Shown piece after piece: positions 17,215-26,107 of a DNA stretch of 64,000 nt. Both the position numbers and the translations under genes were made by a program. Source of the stretch: Burkholderia ubonensis (GTDB taxonomy: Bacteria; Pseudomonadota; Gammaproteobacteria; Burkholderiales; Burkholderiaceae); the NCBI RefSeq assembly GCF_902833085.1, contig NZ_CADFEB010000012.1, forward strand, positions 124,001 to 188,000. Reading direction: 5' to 3'. Below the pieces are notes generated by a model that saw nothing but the letters and a program-made list of their open reading frames with translations, had not been told where the DNA came from and ran no database searches. Numbering within the stretch: position 1 is the first letter of the stretch; each line of letters starts with the position of its first letter.

Positions 17215-18576
17215 TTACAGAAACGCGCTCAGCACCAGCGTAAACGTGAGGCCGAGCACCGAGATGATCGTTTCGAGCAGCGTCCAGGTCTTGAACGTCT
17301 GGCCGACCGTCATCCCGAAATACTCCTTGATCAGCCAGAAGCCGCCGTCGTTGACGTGCGAGAAGATCAGCGAACCCGATCCCGTCGCCAGCACCAGCAG
17401 TTCCGGACGCACCGTCACGCCCGACGCGGCCGCGATCGGCGCGACGATGCCGCAGGCGGTGGTCATCGCGACCGTCGCCGAGCCCGTGGCCAGACGAATC
17501 AGCGCCGCGACGAACCAGCCGAGCAAGAGCGGCGACAGATGCGCCTGCGTCGCGGTCGCGACGATCTGCTGCGAGATCCCGCTGTCACGCAGGATACCCC
17601 CAAAGCCGCCGCCCGCGCCGACGATCAGCGTAATCCCTGCGATCGGCGCCAGGCACTCGCCGCAGAACTTCTGGATCTGCTCGCGGTTGAAGCCCTGCAG
17701 CCTGCCGAACGTGAAGAAGCTCACGAGCACCGCGATCAGCAGCGCGACGTCCGAGTTGCCGGCGAAGCGCAACAGGCTGTTCGGCAGCGTCTTCGGCGCG
17801 AACACGAGGTCGGCCCAGCTGCCGACCAGCATCAGGATCACCGGCAGCATGATCGTGAACAGCGTGATGCCGAAGCCCGGCAGTTCGCGCTTCTTGCCCT
17901 CGGTGTGCGATTCGACGAATTGCGCGGCGAGCGGGTTGTTGTTCGGCAGCTTCACGAACTTCGAGATCGTCAGCGCGAACAGCGGACCGGCGACGATCGC
18001 GGTCGGCACGCCGACGATCAGGCCGAACGCGATCGTCTTGCCGATGTCGGCACCGTACTGCTGGACCGCGAGCAGCGCGGCCGGGTGCGGCGGAATCAGG
18101 CCGTGCACGACCGACAGGCCCGCGACCATCGGCAGGCCGACGACGAGCAGCGACTTGCCGGTGCGCTTCGCGACGTTGAACGCGATCGGAATCAGCAGCA
18201 CGAAGCCGACTTCGAAGAACACCGGCAGGCCGACGATGATCGCGACGAACATCATCGCCCAGTGGATGTTCTTTTCACCGAACCAGTCGATCAGCGTGGT
18301 CGCGATTCGCTCCGCGCCGCCCGATTCGGCCATCATCTTGCCGAGCATCGTGCCGAGGCCGACGACGATCGCGATGTGGCCGAGCGTGCCGCCGGTGCCC
18401 GTCTCGAACGACTTGACGATCTTGTCCATCGGCATGCCGACGACCAGGCCGAGGCCGAGCGACACGATGATGAGGACCAGGAACGGATAGATCTTGAACC
18501 GCGCGATCATCACGATCAGCGCCACGATCGCGATCACGGTGTAAATGAGCAGCATGCTGCCTTGGACAGCGCCCAT
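17215..18576 (-). CDS. gntP: Gluconate permease, GntP family
   Basis: 453 residues, about 12-14 membrane segments, an inner-membrane gluconate:H+ symporter. Family blocks include GLSVVHGLIPPHPAAL and ATGSATVAMTTACG, and a late FSHVNDGGFWL segment. The ATG at 18576 is preceded by AAGGAGGAG at ideal distance. gntK follows in the same transcript. A G-rich hairpin lies in the leader about 100 bases upstream. Other GntP substrates such as idonate cannot be excluded, but the gntK partner supports gluconate. Confidence 0.95.
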   Translation of the reverse strand: MGAVQGSMLLIYTVIAIVALIVMIARFKIYPFLVLIIVSLGLGLVVGMPMDKIVKSFETGTGGTLGHIAIVVGLGTMLGKMMAESGGAERIATTLIDWFGEKNIHWAMMFVAIIVGLPVFFEVGFVLLIPIAFNVAKRTGKSLLVVGLPMVAGLSVVHGLIPPHPAALLAVQQYGADIGKTIAFGLIVGVPTAIVAGPLFALTISKFVKLPNNNPLAAQFVESHTEGKKRELPGFGITLFTIMLPVILMLVGSWADLVFAPKTLPNSLLRFAGNSDVALLIAVLVSFFTFGRLQGFNREQIQKFCGECLAPIAGITLIVGAGGGFGGILRDSGISQQIVATATQAHLSPLLLGWFVAALIRLATGSATVAMTTACGIVAPIAAASGVTVRPELLVLATGSGSLIFSHVNDGGFWLIKEYFGMTVGQTFKTWTLLETIISVLGLTFTLVLSAFL

Positions 18577-18670
18577 GTGGACTCCTCCTTGGGATTTATT
18601 CGAACCGGGCCGCCTTGCGCCATGCGCGAAGCTGGTTGCGAGTATGCCCGGCTATGCAGGTCTCCGAAAT

Positions 18671-18689
18671 GGCGGGGTGGCACCCCGCC
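18671..18689. other. Hairpin in the gntP leader
   Basis: GGCGGGGT pairs with ACCCCGCC over a 3-base loop, some 95-113 bases upstream of the gntP start. It is very stable and not followed by U, so it may affect leader RNA rather than terminate. Confidence 0.4.
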
Positions 18690-18748
18690 GTCAGGACGCT
18701 GAATTTTACTTATCTTTACCGCCGAGCGATAGAACCGGTTCCATCAGC

Positions 18749-18794
18749 AAAAACCCTCGGCAAAACAAGCACTAAGCACTGTTCGACCGAGGGT
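18749..18794 (-). terminator. Terminator of the edd-eda operon
   Basis: Stem ACCCTCGG (18794-18787 on the minus strand) pairs with CCGAGGGT (18760-18753), followed by five T. The loop is long, 26 bases, and contains a repeated AGTGCTT sequence. Confidence 0.65.
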
Positions 18795-18816
18795 GAAGAT
18801 GCCATTTCGTACAAGT

Positions 18817-19443
18817 TCAACGAGGGAGCAGGCTGGCGGCTTGCGCGAGGCGCGTGACTTCCGCCCAGTCCTGCGCGGCGAGCGCCGCCTTCGGGGTCAG
18901 CCATGAGCCGCCGACACACACGACGTTCGGCAGCTTGAGGAAATTCGGCGCGGTGTCGACCGTGATGCCGCCCGTCGGACAGAACTTCAGCGCGGGAAAC
19001 GGGCCGTGGAACGCCTGCAGCATCGGCACGCCGCCCGCCTGCTGGGCCGGGAAGAACTTGACGATCTCGTAGCCGAATTCGAGCGCCTGGATGATGTCGC
19101 TCGGCGTCATCACGCCGGGCAGCAGCGGCAGGCCCGCGTCGAGCGCGGCAAGGTGCAGGTCCTTCGTCAGGCCCGGCGACACGCCGAACTGTGCGCCGGC
19201 TTTCTTCGCCTGCGCGCAATGCTCGGGCTTCGTGATCGTGCCGACGCCGACGACGATGTCGTCCGCGAGCTGGCTCGCGCGTTCGATCGCCGCGAGGCCC
19301 GCCGCGGTGCGCAGCGTGATCTCGAGCACCTTCACGCCGCCTGCGTGCAGCGCGCGCGACACCTGTTCGCCCTGCTCGACCGAGTCGAATGCGAGCACCG
19401 GAATCACCGGGCCCAGCTTCACGATTTCGCCAATCGTCTTCAT
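18817..19443 (-). CDS. eda: KDPG aldolase (also 4-hydroxy-2-oxoglutarate aldolase type)
   Basis: 208 residues. It splits 2-dehydro-3-deoxy-6-phosphogluconate into pyruvate and glyceraldehyde 3-phosphate. The Schiff-base lysine is Lys129 in IVKFFPAQ, and Glu41 and Arg45 lie in LEITLRT. It begins 25 bases after edd and shares its promoter. A hairpin terminator follows. It differs from the KDPGal aldolase at the right end of the window in both length and context. Confidence 0.96.
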   Translation of the reverse strand: MKTIGEIVKLGPVIPVLAFDSVEQGEQVSRALHAGGVKVLEITLRTAAGLAAIERASQLADDIVVGVGTITKPEHCAQAKKAGAQFGVSPGLTKDLHLAALDAGLPLLPGVMTPSDIIQALEFGYEIVKFFPAQQAGGVPMLQAFHGPFPALKFCPTGGITVDTAPNFLKLPNVVCVGGSWLTPKAALAAQDWAEVTRLAQAASLLPR

Positions 19444-19468
19444 CGATGCCTCTCCTTGAATCTCGAAG

Positions 19469-21325
19469 TTACGCGGTGACGCGGGCGGCCGCTTCGCCGA
19501 CCAGCGCCCCGAAAACCGATGCGCCCTGCTCCGCCGGCGCGGCCGCCGCGCGGAACACGCCGAACAGCTCGCGCCCGAAGCCCATCTCGTTGTCCGCCTG
19601 GTGCAGCGGCTGCGCGACCGGGCGCGCGTGCCATTCGGCGTCGTCGACCGCGATGTCGAGCACGCCGGCCTCGGCGTCGATCACGATCGCGTCGCCCGTC
19701 TTCACCTTGCCGAGCGGGCCGTTCAGCAGCGCTTCCGGCGATACGTGGATCACCGCCGGCACCTTGCCCGATGCACCGGACATGCGCCCGTCGGTGACGA
19801 GCGCGACATGGAAGCCCTGATCCTGCAGCACGCCGAGCAGCGGCGTCAAACGGTGCAGCTCGGGCATCCCGTTCGCGCGCGCGCCCTGGAAGCGCACCAC
19901 CGCGACGAAGTCGCGCTTCAGCTCGCCGCGATCGAACGCTTCCTGCACGGCCTCCTGCGAATCGAACACGATCGCGGGTGCCGTCACCTTGCGGTGCTCC
20001 GGCGCGACCGCCGAAATCTTGATCACGCCGCGGCCGAGGCGGCCCTGCATCAGGCGCAGCCCGCCGTCCGGCTGGAACGGCTCGCCGATCGGGCGCAGCA
20101 CCTTCGTGTCGTGGCTCTCGGCCGCGCCGTCGACCCACGTCAGCGTGCCGTCGATCAGTCTCGGCTCCTTCGTGTAGTGCGAAAGACCCTTGCCGGCGAC
20201 GGTCGTCACGTCCTCATGCAGCAGCCCGCCTTCGAGCAGGTTGCGCACCAGGAACGCGATGCCGCCCGCCGCGTGGAAATGGTTCACGTCGGCCTTGCCG
20301 TTCGGATAGATCTTCGCGAGCAGCGGCACCGCGGCCGACAGCTCGTCGAAGTCGTCCCAGTCGATCAGGATGCCGGCCGCGCGCGCGATCGCGACGAGGT
20401 GCAGCGTGTGGTTGGTCGAGCCGCCCGTCGCGAGCAGCGCGACGATGCCGTTGACGATCGCCTTCTCGTCGATCACGTGGCCGATCGGCGTGTAGTGGCC
20501 GCGCTCGACGGTCAGGTCGAGCACGCGGCGTGCGGCCTCGGCCGTCAGCGCGTCGCGCAGCGGCGTATGCGGATGGACGAACGCCGAGCCCGGCAGGTGC
20601 AGGCCCATCAGCTCCATCAGCATCTGGTTGCTGTTCGCGGTGCCGTAGAACGTGCAGGTGCCGTGGCCGTGGTACGCGGCCGATTCGGCCTCGAGCAGCG
20701 CGTCGCGGCCGACCTGGCCGGTCGCGAACTGCTGGCGGATTCTCGCCTTGTCGTCGTTGGACAGGCCGCTCGTCATCGGGCCGGCCGGCACGAAGATCGT
20801 CGGCAGGTGGCCGAACTGCAGCGCGCCGATCAGGAGGCCCGGCACGATCTTGTCGCAGATGCCGAGGCACAGCGCCGCGTCGAACATGTTGTGCGTGAGC
20901 GCGATCGCGGTGCCCATCGCGATCGCCTCGCGCGAGAACAGCGACAGCTCCATCCCCGGGTTGCCCTGCGTGACCCCGTCGCACATCGCCGGCACGCCGC
21001 CCGCAAACTGCGCGACGCCGCCGTTCGCGCGCGCGGCCGCCTTGATGATGTCCGGGAAATCCTTGTACGGCGCGTGCGCGGACAGCATCTCGTTGTACGA
21101 GGACACGATGCCGATGTTCGGTTGCTTGATCGCCTTGATCTCGAACTTGTCGTTGCCTTCAAGGCCCGCGAACCCGTGCGCGAGGTTCGCGCACGACAGC
21201 GCGCCGCGTGCGGGGAACCGGCCCTGCGCGCCGTCGATGCGCTTCAGGTAAGCGGAACGGGTCGACCGGCTGCGCGCGATCACGCGTTCGGTGACTTTCG
21301 CCAGAGTGGGATGCAGCGAGGTCAT
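19469..21325 (-). CDS. edd: 6-Phosphogluconate dehydratase
   Basis: 618 residues, the IlvD/Edd family with an Fe-S cluster. It dehydrates 6-phosphogluconate to KDPG, the committed step of the Entner-Doudoroff route. Cluster-binding cysteines are expected in PAMCDGVTQG and CLGICDKI, with a further one towards the N-terminus (SCANLAHG). The ATG at 21325 has AGGAG 10 bases upstream. It is divergent from hexR across an intergenic region with two HexR-type palindromes. Confidence 0.96.
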   Translation of the reverse strand: MTSLHPTLAKVTERVIARSRSTRSAYLKRIDGAQGRFPARGALSCANLAHGFAGLEGNDKFEIKAIKQPNIGIVSSYNEMLSAHAPYKDFPDIIKAAARANGGVAQFAGGVPAMCDGVTQGNPGMELSLFSREAIAMGTAIALTHNMFDAALCLGICDKIVPGLLIGALQFGHLPTIFVPAGPMTSGLSNDDKARIRQQFATGQVGRDALLEAESAAYHGHGTCTFYGTANSNQMLMELMGLHLPGSAFVHPHTPLRDALTAEAARRVLDLTVERGHYTPIGHVIDEKAIVNGIVALLATGGSTNHTLHLVAIARAAGILIDWDDFDELSAAVPLLAKIYPNGKADVNHFHAAGGIAFLVRNLLEGGLLHEDVTTVAGKGLSHYTKEPRLIDGTLTWVDGAAESHDTKVLRPIGEPFQPDGGLRLMQGRLGRGVIKISAVAPEHRKVTAPAIVFDSQEAVQEAFDRGELKRDFVAVVRFQGARANGMPELHRLTPLLGVLQDQGFHVALVTDGRMSGASGKVPAVIHVSPEALLNGPLGKVKTGDAIVIDAEAGVLDIAVDDAEWHARPVAQPLHQADNEMGFGRELFGVFRAAAAPAEQGASVFGALVGEAAARVTA

Positions 21326-21408
21326 GCTGGGCGCTCCTGTATGCCGGCCGACACCGGCGGTTGGAATCGTGGGGACGGTCGAATGCAACGACTGAACGCA
21401 GCCAGTCT

Positions 21409-21423
21409 AGTAGAAAAACTACA
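21409..21423. promoter_or_regulatory. HexR-type box near edd
   Basis: AGTAGAAAAACTACA, an inverted repeat GTAG-N5-CTAC matching the second box near hexR in arm and spacing. It lies about 85-100 bases upstream of the edd start. Confidence 0.65.
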
Positions 21424-21551
21424 CACACGCAATGCGGATTGGCAGACCCGAAACCCGCACTCCCGCTACAGGCAAGGTATTGATTAGTGAAAACCCTAAT
21501 CCAACCTCTACACCTTGCCAGCGAACCCTCCAATTCGAGCTAGCATTTTCA

Positions 21552-21566
21552 TGTAGATTTTCTACA
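21552..21566. promoter_or_regulatory. HexR-type box near hexR
   Basis: TGTAGATTTTCTACA, a perfect 5-5-5 palindrome. Known HexR operators share the TGTA...TACA ends. It is about 53 bases upstream of the hexR start, so it probably mediates autoregulation. Confidence 0.75.
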
Positions 21567-21618
21567 ATTCGTTTGCGATACACTCGCGCATCCGAACCCG
21601 ATTACCACCTGCCGTCCC

Positions 21619-22467
21619 ATGCTGCCCCGCATCGAAGCGATCCGCCCCGACCTGCGCCCGTCCGAGCGCAAGCTCGCCGACTACATCCTCGCCGCGCCGC
21701 GCGAGGTGCTCGACCTCGCGATGACCGAGCTGTCCGCGCGCGCCGGCGTCAGCCAGCCGACGATCGCGCGCTTCTGCCAGGCGCTCGGCTGCAGCGGCTT
21801 TCGCGAATTCAAGATCCGGCTCGCGCAGAGCGTCGCGCCGGGCGTGTCGTCGGTCTACCGCGACGTCGAGCCGGACGAGCCCGCGCCGGGCATCATCGGC
21901 AAGGTGTTCGACCGCACGATCGGCGCGCTGATCGAGGTGCGCAACAGCCTGTCGGCGGGCAGCGTCGCCGAGGCGATCGCGCTGCTGTCGAACGCGTCGC
22001 GCATCGAGTTCTACGGCGCGGGCGGCTCGGGCATCGCCGCGCAGGACATCCAGCACAAGTTCTTCCGGCTCGGCGTGCCGAGCGTCGCGTATTCGGATCC
22101 GCACACGTTCTCGATGTCGTCGGCGCTGCTCGGCCCGCAGGACGTCGTCGTCGCGATCTCGAACACCGGCCGCACGCGCGACATCGTCGAGGCCGCGCGC
22201 GCGGCGCTCGCGTGCGGCGCGAAAGTCGTCGCGATCACGCAAAGCCACTCGCCGCTCGCGAAGCTGGCGACGGTGAGCCTCGCGTCGAACGTCGCGGAGG
22301 AAACCGACGTGTTCTCGCCGATGACGTCGCGGATGTCGCACCTCGCGATCGGCGACATCCTCGCGGTCGGCGTCGCGCTGTCGCGCGGGCCCGCGCTGAT
22401 GGAACGGGTCGGCCGCGCGAAGGAAGCGATCACGCGCCGCCGGATCGACGCGAACGCGAAGGAGTAG
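21619..22467 (+). CDS. hexR: HexR, RpiR-family regulator of sugar catabolism
   Basis: 282 residues. The N-terminal RpiR helix-turn-helix (about 1-77) contains TELSARAGVSQPTIARFCQALGCSGF. The SIS domain (about 125-250) binds a phosphosugar, which in other bacteria is KDPG and releases HexR from DNA. Its position divergent from edd-eda and the TGTAG/CTACA palindromes support a HexR role. A hairpin terminator follows the stop codon. Confidence 0.93.
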   Translation: MLPRIEAIRPDLRPSERKLADYILAAPREVLDLAMTELSARAGVSQPTIARFCQALGCSGFREFKIRLAQSVAPGVSSVYRDVEPDEPAPGIIGKVFDRTIGALIEVRNSLSAGSVAEAIALLSNASRIEFYGAGGSGIAAQDIQHKFFRLGVPSVAYSDPHTFSMSSALLGPQDVVVAISNTGRTRDIVEAARAALACGAKVVAITQSHSPLAKLATVSLASNVAEETDVFSPMTSRMSHLAIGDILAVGVALSRGPALMERVGRAKEAITRRRIDANAKE

Positions 22468-22497
22468 GCACGCTCGTCCCCGCGGAACGCGTAAACG

Positions 22498-22527
22498 ACA
22501 AACGGCGCCCCGAAGAGCGCCGTTTGT
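22498..22527. terminator. Terminator between hexR and hemJ
   Basis: An 11-bp stem (ACAAACGGCGC with GCGCCGTTTGT) has an 8-base loop, between two convergent genes. U-runs are short, so strength is moderate. Confidence 0.65.
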
Positions 22528-22551
22528 CCGGTGCGGGCGGAAACGACGAAA

Positions 22552-22974
22552 TCAGAACGGCTTGATCACCGCGAGCGCGACCGCCGCGAGCATCCCGAGC
22601 ACCGGCAGTTCGTTGAACACGCGATACCACCGGTCGGAGCGCCGGTTCTCGCCGCGCTCGAACACCTTCAGCAGGTGGCCGCAATACGCGTGATAGACGA
22701 TCAGCAGCAGCACGACCGTGACCTTCGCGTGCACCCAGCCCTGCCCCTGGCCGATGCCGACCGCAAGCCACAGCCACATGCCGCACGCGAGCGCCGGCAC
22801 CGCGATGAGCGTCATGAAGCGGAACAGCTTGCGTGCCATCACGAGCAGCCGGCGAATCGCGGCGGGATCGGTTTCCATCGCGAGGTTCACGTAGATGCGC
22901 GGCAGGTAGAACAGCCCCGCGAACCACGACGCGATCAGTACGATATGGAACGTCTTGACCCAGAGCATTGCCAT
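22552..22974 (-). CDS. hemJ: Protoporphyrinogen IX oxidase HemJ (UPF0093)
   Basis: 140 residues with four hydrophobic segments, an inner-membrane heme-synthesis enzyme that oxidises protoporphyrinogen IX. The family residues His10 (KTFHIV), Trp17 and Arg26 (YLPRIYV) are in place, as is the later HAKVTVVLLLIVYHAY segment with the conserved lysine. The start at 22974 could also be the ATG at 22968; no strong ribosome site decides. It follows proA by 17 bases and may be cotranscribed with it. Confidence 0.88.
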   Translation of the reverse strand: MAMLWVKTFHIVLIASWFAGLFYLPRIYVNLAMETDPAAIRRLLVMARKLFRFMTLIAVPALACGMWLWLAVGIGQGQGWVHAKVTVVLLLIVYHAYCGHLLKVFERGENRRSDRWYRVFNELPVLGMLAAVALAVIKPF

Positions 22975-22991
22975 CGATTGCGCGCCTCGCG

Positions 22992-24263
22992 TTACTGACG
23001 GCCTTCGCCGTGCCCGAGCACGACGTACTTCAGCGACGTCAGCCCTTCGAGGCCGACCGGGCCGCGCGCATGCAGCTTGTCGTTCGAGATGCCGATCTCC
23101 GCGCCGAGGCCGAATTCGAAACCGTCGGCGAAGCGCGTCGATGCGTTGACCATCACGCTCGCCGAATCGACTTCGCGCAGGAAGCGCATCGCGCGGTCGT
23201 GATCCTCGGTGACGATCGCGTCCGTGTGGTGCGAGCCGTAATGGTTGATGTGCTCGATCGCGGCGTCGAGCCCGTCGACGACCTTGATCGCGAGCACCGG
23301 CGCGAGGTATTCGGTGTGCCAGTCTTCCTCGGTCGCATCGACGAGCGGGCCGACGCCGGCGTCGGCGAGCACCGCGCGCGCGGCCGCATCGACGCGCAGT
23401 TCGACGTTCTTCTCGCGATACAGGCGGCCGAGCGGCGGCAGCACGGCTTGCGCGACGCCGCTCGCGACGAGCAGCGTCTCCATCGTGTTGCACGTGCCGT
23501 AGCGGTGCGTCTTCGCGTTGTCGCAGACGGTGAGCGCCTTGTCGAGGTCCGCGCGATCGTCGACGTAGACGTGGCAGATGCCGTCGAGGTGCTTGATCAT
23601 CGGCACGCGCGCCTCGTTGATCAGGCGCTCGATCAGGCTCTTGCCGCCGCGCGGCACGATCACGTCGACGTATTCGGTCATCGTGATCAGCTTGCCGACC
23701 GCCGCGCGATCGGCGGTTTCGACGACCTGCACCGCGTCCTGCGGCAGGCCCGCCGACGCGAGCCCTTCGCCGATCAGCTTCGCGAGCGCGGCATTCGATT
23801 CGAGCGCCTCGGAGCCGCCGCGCAGGATCGTCGCGTTGCCGGACTTCAGGCACAGCGCCGCCGCGTCGATCGTCACGTTCGGGCGCGATTCGTAGATGAT
23901 GCCGATCACGCCGAGCGGCACGCGCATCTGGCCGACCTGGATCCCGCTCGGGCGGAACTTGAGATTGCCGATCTCGCCGATCGGATCGGCGAGCGACGCG
24001 ACCTGGCGCAGCCCTTCGACCATCGTCTTCAACGCCTTGTCGGACAGCGTCAGGCGGTCGATGAACGCCGCATCGTGCCCCTTGTCGCGAGCCCGCGCGA
24101 CGTCGCGCGCGTTCGCGTCCTTCAGTGCCTGCGCATCGCGCTCGATCGCGCGGGCGACCGCATCGAGCGCCGCGTTCTTCGCTGCGGTGCTGGCGCGCGC
24201 CATCGCGCGGGAAGCCTGCCGGGCGCGGCGACCCAGGTCCGTCATGTACTGGTCGATATCCAT
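22992..24263 (-). CDS. proA: Gamma-glutamyl phosphate reductase
   Basis: 423 residues, the second enzyme of proline synthesis. The catalytic cysteine is in HRYGTCNTMET, and family blocks IYESRPNVTIDA and IKHLDGICHVYVD are present. Two adjacent ATGs occur; I use 24263, as other ProA proteins begin MDIDQY-like. It is read in the same direction as holA, 128 bases apart. No proB is nearby, which is common in Burkholderia. Confidence 0.97.
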   Translation of the reverse strand: MDIDQYMTDLGRRARQASRAMARASTAAKNAALDAVARAIERDAQALKDANARDVARARDKGHDAAFIDRLTLSDKALKTMVEGLRQVASLADPIGEIGNLKFRPSGIQVGQMRVPLGVIGIIYESRPNVTIDAAALCLKSGNATILRGGSEALESNAALAKLIGEGLASAGLPQDAVQVVETADRAAVGKLITMTEYVDVIVPRGGKSLIERLINEARVPMIKHLDGICHVYVDDRADLDKALTVCDNAKTHRYGTCNTMETLLVASGVAQAVLPPLGRLYREKNVELRVDAAARAVLADAGVGPLVDATEEDWHTEYLAPVLAIKVVDGLDAAIEHINHYGSHHTDAIVTEDHDRAMRFLREVDSASVMVNASTRFADGFEFGLGAEIGISNDKLHARGPVGLEGLTSLKYVVLGHGEGRQ

Positions 24264-24391
24264 CATGTGACTCGAAAAGCGGGCCGCTCAGTGCGGCATG
24301 AAATCATCGGGAAGCGCGCGGCGCTGCCGCGCCGGCCGTCGAAGCAATTGTATGCGGGTTGCGGACGGCGCGCTGGCGCCGCAGGCGGGAC

Positions 24392-25498
24392 TTAGCGCCG
24401 CACGCCGCGACCCGCGGTCGGCGGTCGCTCGCCTTGCGCACCCTGCGCACCCGCGACCGTCATCGCGAGCTGGAACAGGCCGTCCCACGGATCGGGCGGC
24501 GGCTCGTCCTGCGTGCGCCGGCCCGGCGTCACCGCGGACAGGCCCTTGACCTGCCGGTCGAGCCGCGCGGCGAACGCCAGCGCCTTCTCGAGCGCGGCTT
24601 CGGTCACGCGGCCGAGCGCGGGGCCGACCAGCCGCTCGCGCGGCCCCCATACGCGGTTCTCGCGCAGCAGCGTCGCGAGCGGCTTGCCGGCCGCGACGCC
24701 GCGCTTGATCCGCAGCAGCGTGCGCAGTTCCTCGACGACCGCCCACATCACGAGCACGATCGCCTCGCCCTCGCCCTTCAGGCCGTCGATCATCCGCGCG
24801 AGCCGCGCGGCGTCGCCGGCGAGCATCGCCTCGTTCAGCTTGAAGACGTCGTAGCGGGCGACGTTCAGCACCGCGTCGTGCACCTGCTCGAACGACAGCG
24901 CGCCCTGCGGATACAGCAGGCCGAGCTTCTGGATTTCCTGGTGCGCGGCGAGCAGGTTGCCCTCGACGCGCTCCGCAATGAACTGCAGCGCGCGCCGGCC
25001 ATCCTCGCCGGCCGCGACGCGCTGCCCCTGGATCGCGAGGCGCTGGCCGATCCAGTTCGGCAACTGCGCGCGGTCGACCGGGTCGATCTTCAGCGCGACG
25101 CCGCCGTTCAGGAGCGCGGTGAACCACGCGGATTTCTGCGTCGCCGCATCGAGGCGCGGCAGCGTGACGAGCACCAGCGCGTCCGGATTGTTCGCGGCGG
25201 CGAGCGCCTTCAGCGCGTCGGCGCCTTCCTTGCCGGGCTTGCCCGACGGAATGCGCAGCTCGATCAGCTGGCGCTCGCCGAACAGCGACATCGCCTGGGT
25301 CGCGCCGAGCAGCAGGCTCCAGTCGAAGCCGCGCTCGACGGTGTGCACCGAGCGCTCGGTGAAGCCGGCCGCGCGCGCGGCGGCGCGAATCCGGTCGCAC
25401 GCTTCCTGCGCGAGCAGCGGCTCGTCGCCGAATACGGTGTAGAGCCCGGCCAGCCCCTTCGCGAGGTGCGGCTCCAGCGCGTCTAGTCGCAGTTGCAT
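24392..25498 (-). CDS. holA: DNA polymerase III subunit delta
   Basis: 368 residues. Delta opens the beta clamp within the clamp loader. The N-terminal region includes YTVFGDEPLLAQEACDRI, typical of HolA, then the delta-family folds. It lies in the leuS-lptE-holA series, an arrangement also found in E. coli. It starts 19 bases after lptE. The start ATG is at 25498. Confidence 0.95.
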   Translation of the reverse strand: MQLRLDALEPHLAKGLAGLYTVFGDEPLLAQEACDRIRAAARAAGFTERSVHTVERGFDWSLLLGATQAMSLFGERQLIELRIPSGKPGKEGADALKALAAANNPDALVLVTLPRLDAATQKSAWFTALLNGGVALKIDPVDRAQLPNWIGQRLAIQGQRVAAGEDGRRALQFIAERVEGNLLAAHQEIQKLGLLYPQGALSFEQVHDAVLNVARYDVFKLNEAMLAGDAARLARMIDGLKGEGEAIVLVMWAVVEELRTLLRIKRGVAAGKPLATLLRENRVWGPRERLVGPALGRVTEAALEKALAFAARLDRQVKGLSAVTPGRRTQDEPPPDPWDGLFQLAMTVAGAQGAQGERPPTAGRGVRR

Positions 25499-25517
25499 CG
25501 GTTCGTGCGCCCGCGTT

Positions 25518-26069
25518 TCACAGCGGCGGCGGCGGCAGCGGCGCGCGCGGCGCGACGCCCGGCACCACGTCTTGCGGCGCCGGATTCAGCGAATGCACGA
25601 TCGCGAGACGGCGCATCAGCTGGTCGACCGCGTCCCGCTGCATGTCGCCGAAGAGGATCTCGGTTTCCTGCGCCTTCGCGTTCGTGAACTGGTCGCTGTA
25701 CGTCATCGCGCGGTTCAGCGCGATCACGCTCGGCGGAATCAGCACCGTGCCGTCCTTGCTCGTCAGCGTGTAGCCCAACGAATAGTTGAGCACGTATTCC
25801 GCGACCGCGCCGTACCGGTTCAGCGTCAGCGTACCTTGCCCGCGCGACTCCGACATGCGCAGCACCGCGTCTGCATCGTCCGGCACCTTGACGATCTTCG
25901 TGTCGCTGCCGGCCTCGACGAGGCGCGTGAGCCGCGCCTCGACGGGCGCCGGCGCGCCGGCGACCAGCAGGTGCTTGAACGCGTAGTCCTGCTGACCCCG
26001 CAACTGGAAACCGCATCCCGACAGCATGACCGCGCTGCCGACGAGCATCAAAAACGATCTGCGGATCAC
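25518..26069 (-). CDS. lptE: LPS assembly lipoprotein LptE
   Basis: 183 residues, an outer-membrane lipoprotein that plugs the LptD barrel and aids LPS insertion. The lipobox LSGC places lipidation on Cys19, followed by GFQLRGQ, a hallmark of LptE. The proposed start is a GTG at 26069, since AAGGAG lies 5 bases before it; ATG at residue 8 would truncate the signal peptide. The C-terminus is proline-rich. Between leuS and holA as in other Gram-negatives. Confidence 0.92.
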   Translation of the reverse strand: MIRRSFLMLVGSAVMLSGCGFQLRGQQDYAFKHLLVAGAPAPVEARLTRLVEAGSDTKIVKVPDDADAVLRMSESRGQGTLTLNRYGAVAEYVLNYSLGYTLTSKDGTVLIPPSVIALNRAMTYSDQFTNAKAQETEILFGDMQRDAVDQLMRRLAIVHSLNPAPQDVVPGVAPRAPLPPPPL

Positions 26070-26107
26070 CTTCGCTCCTTCAGAATTCGCCGAGGGCCTG
26101 CCGGCCC

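Noticed and set aside
19601..21487. A long plus-strand frame opposite edd
   Set aside because: Antisense to a conserved enzyme, and it runs through the HexR boxes. No protein-like motif.
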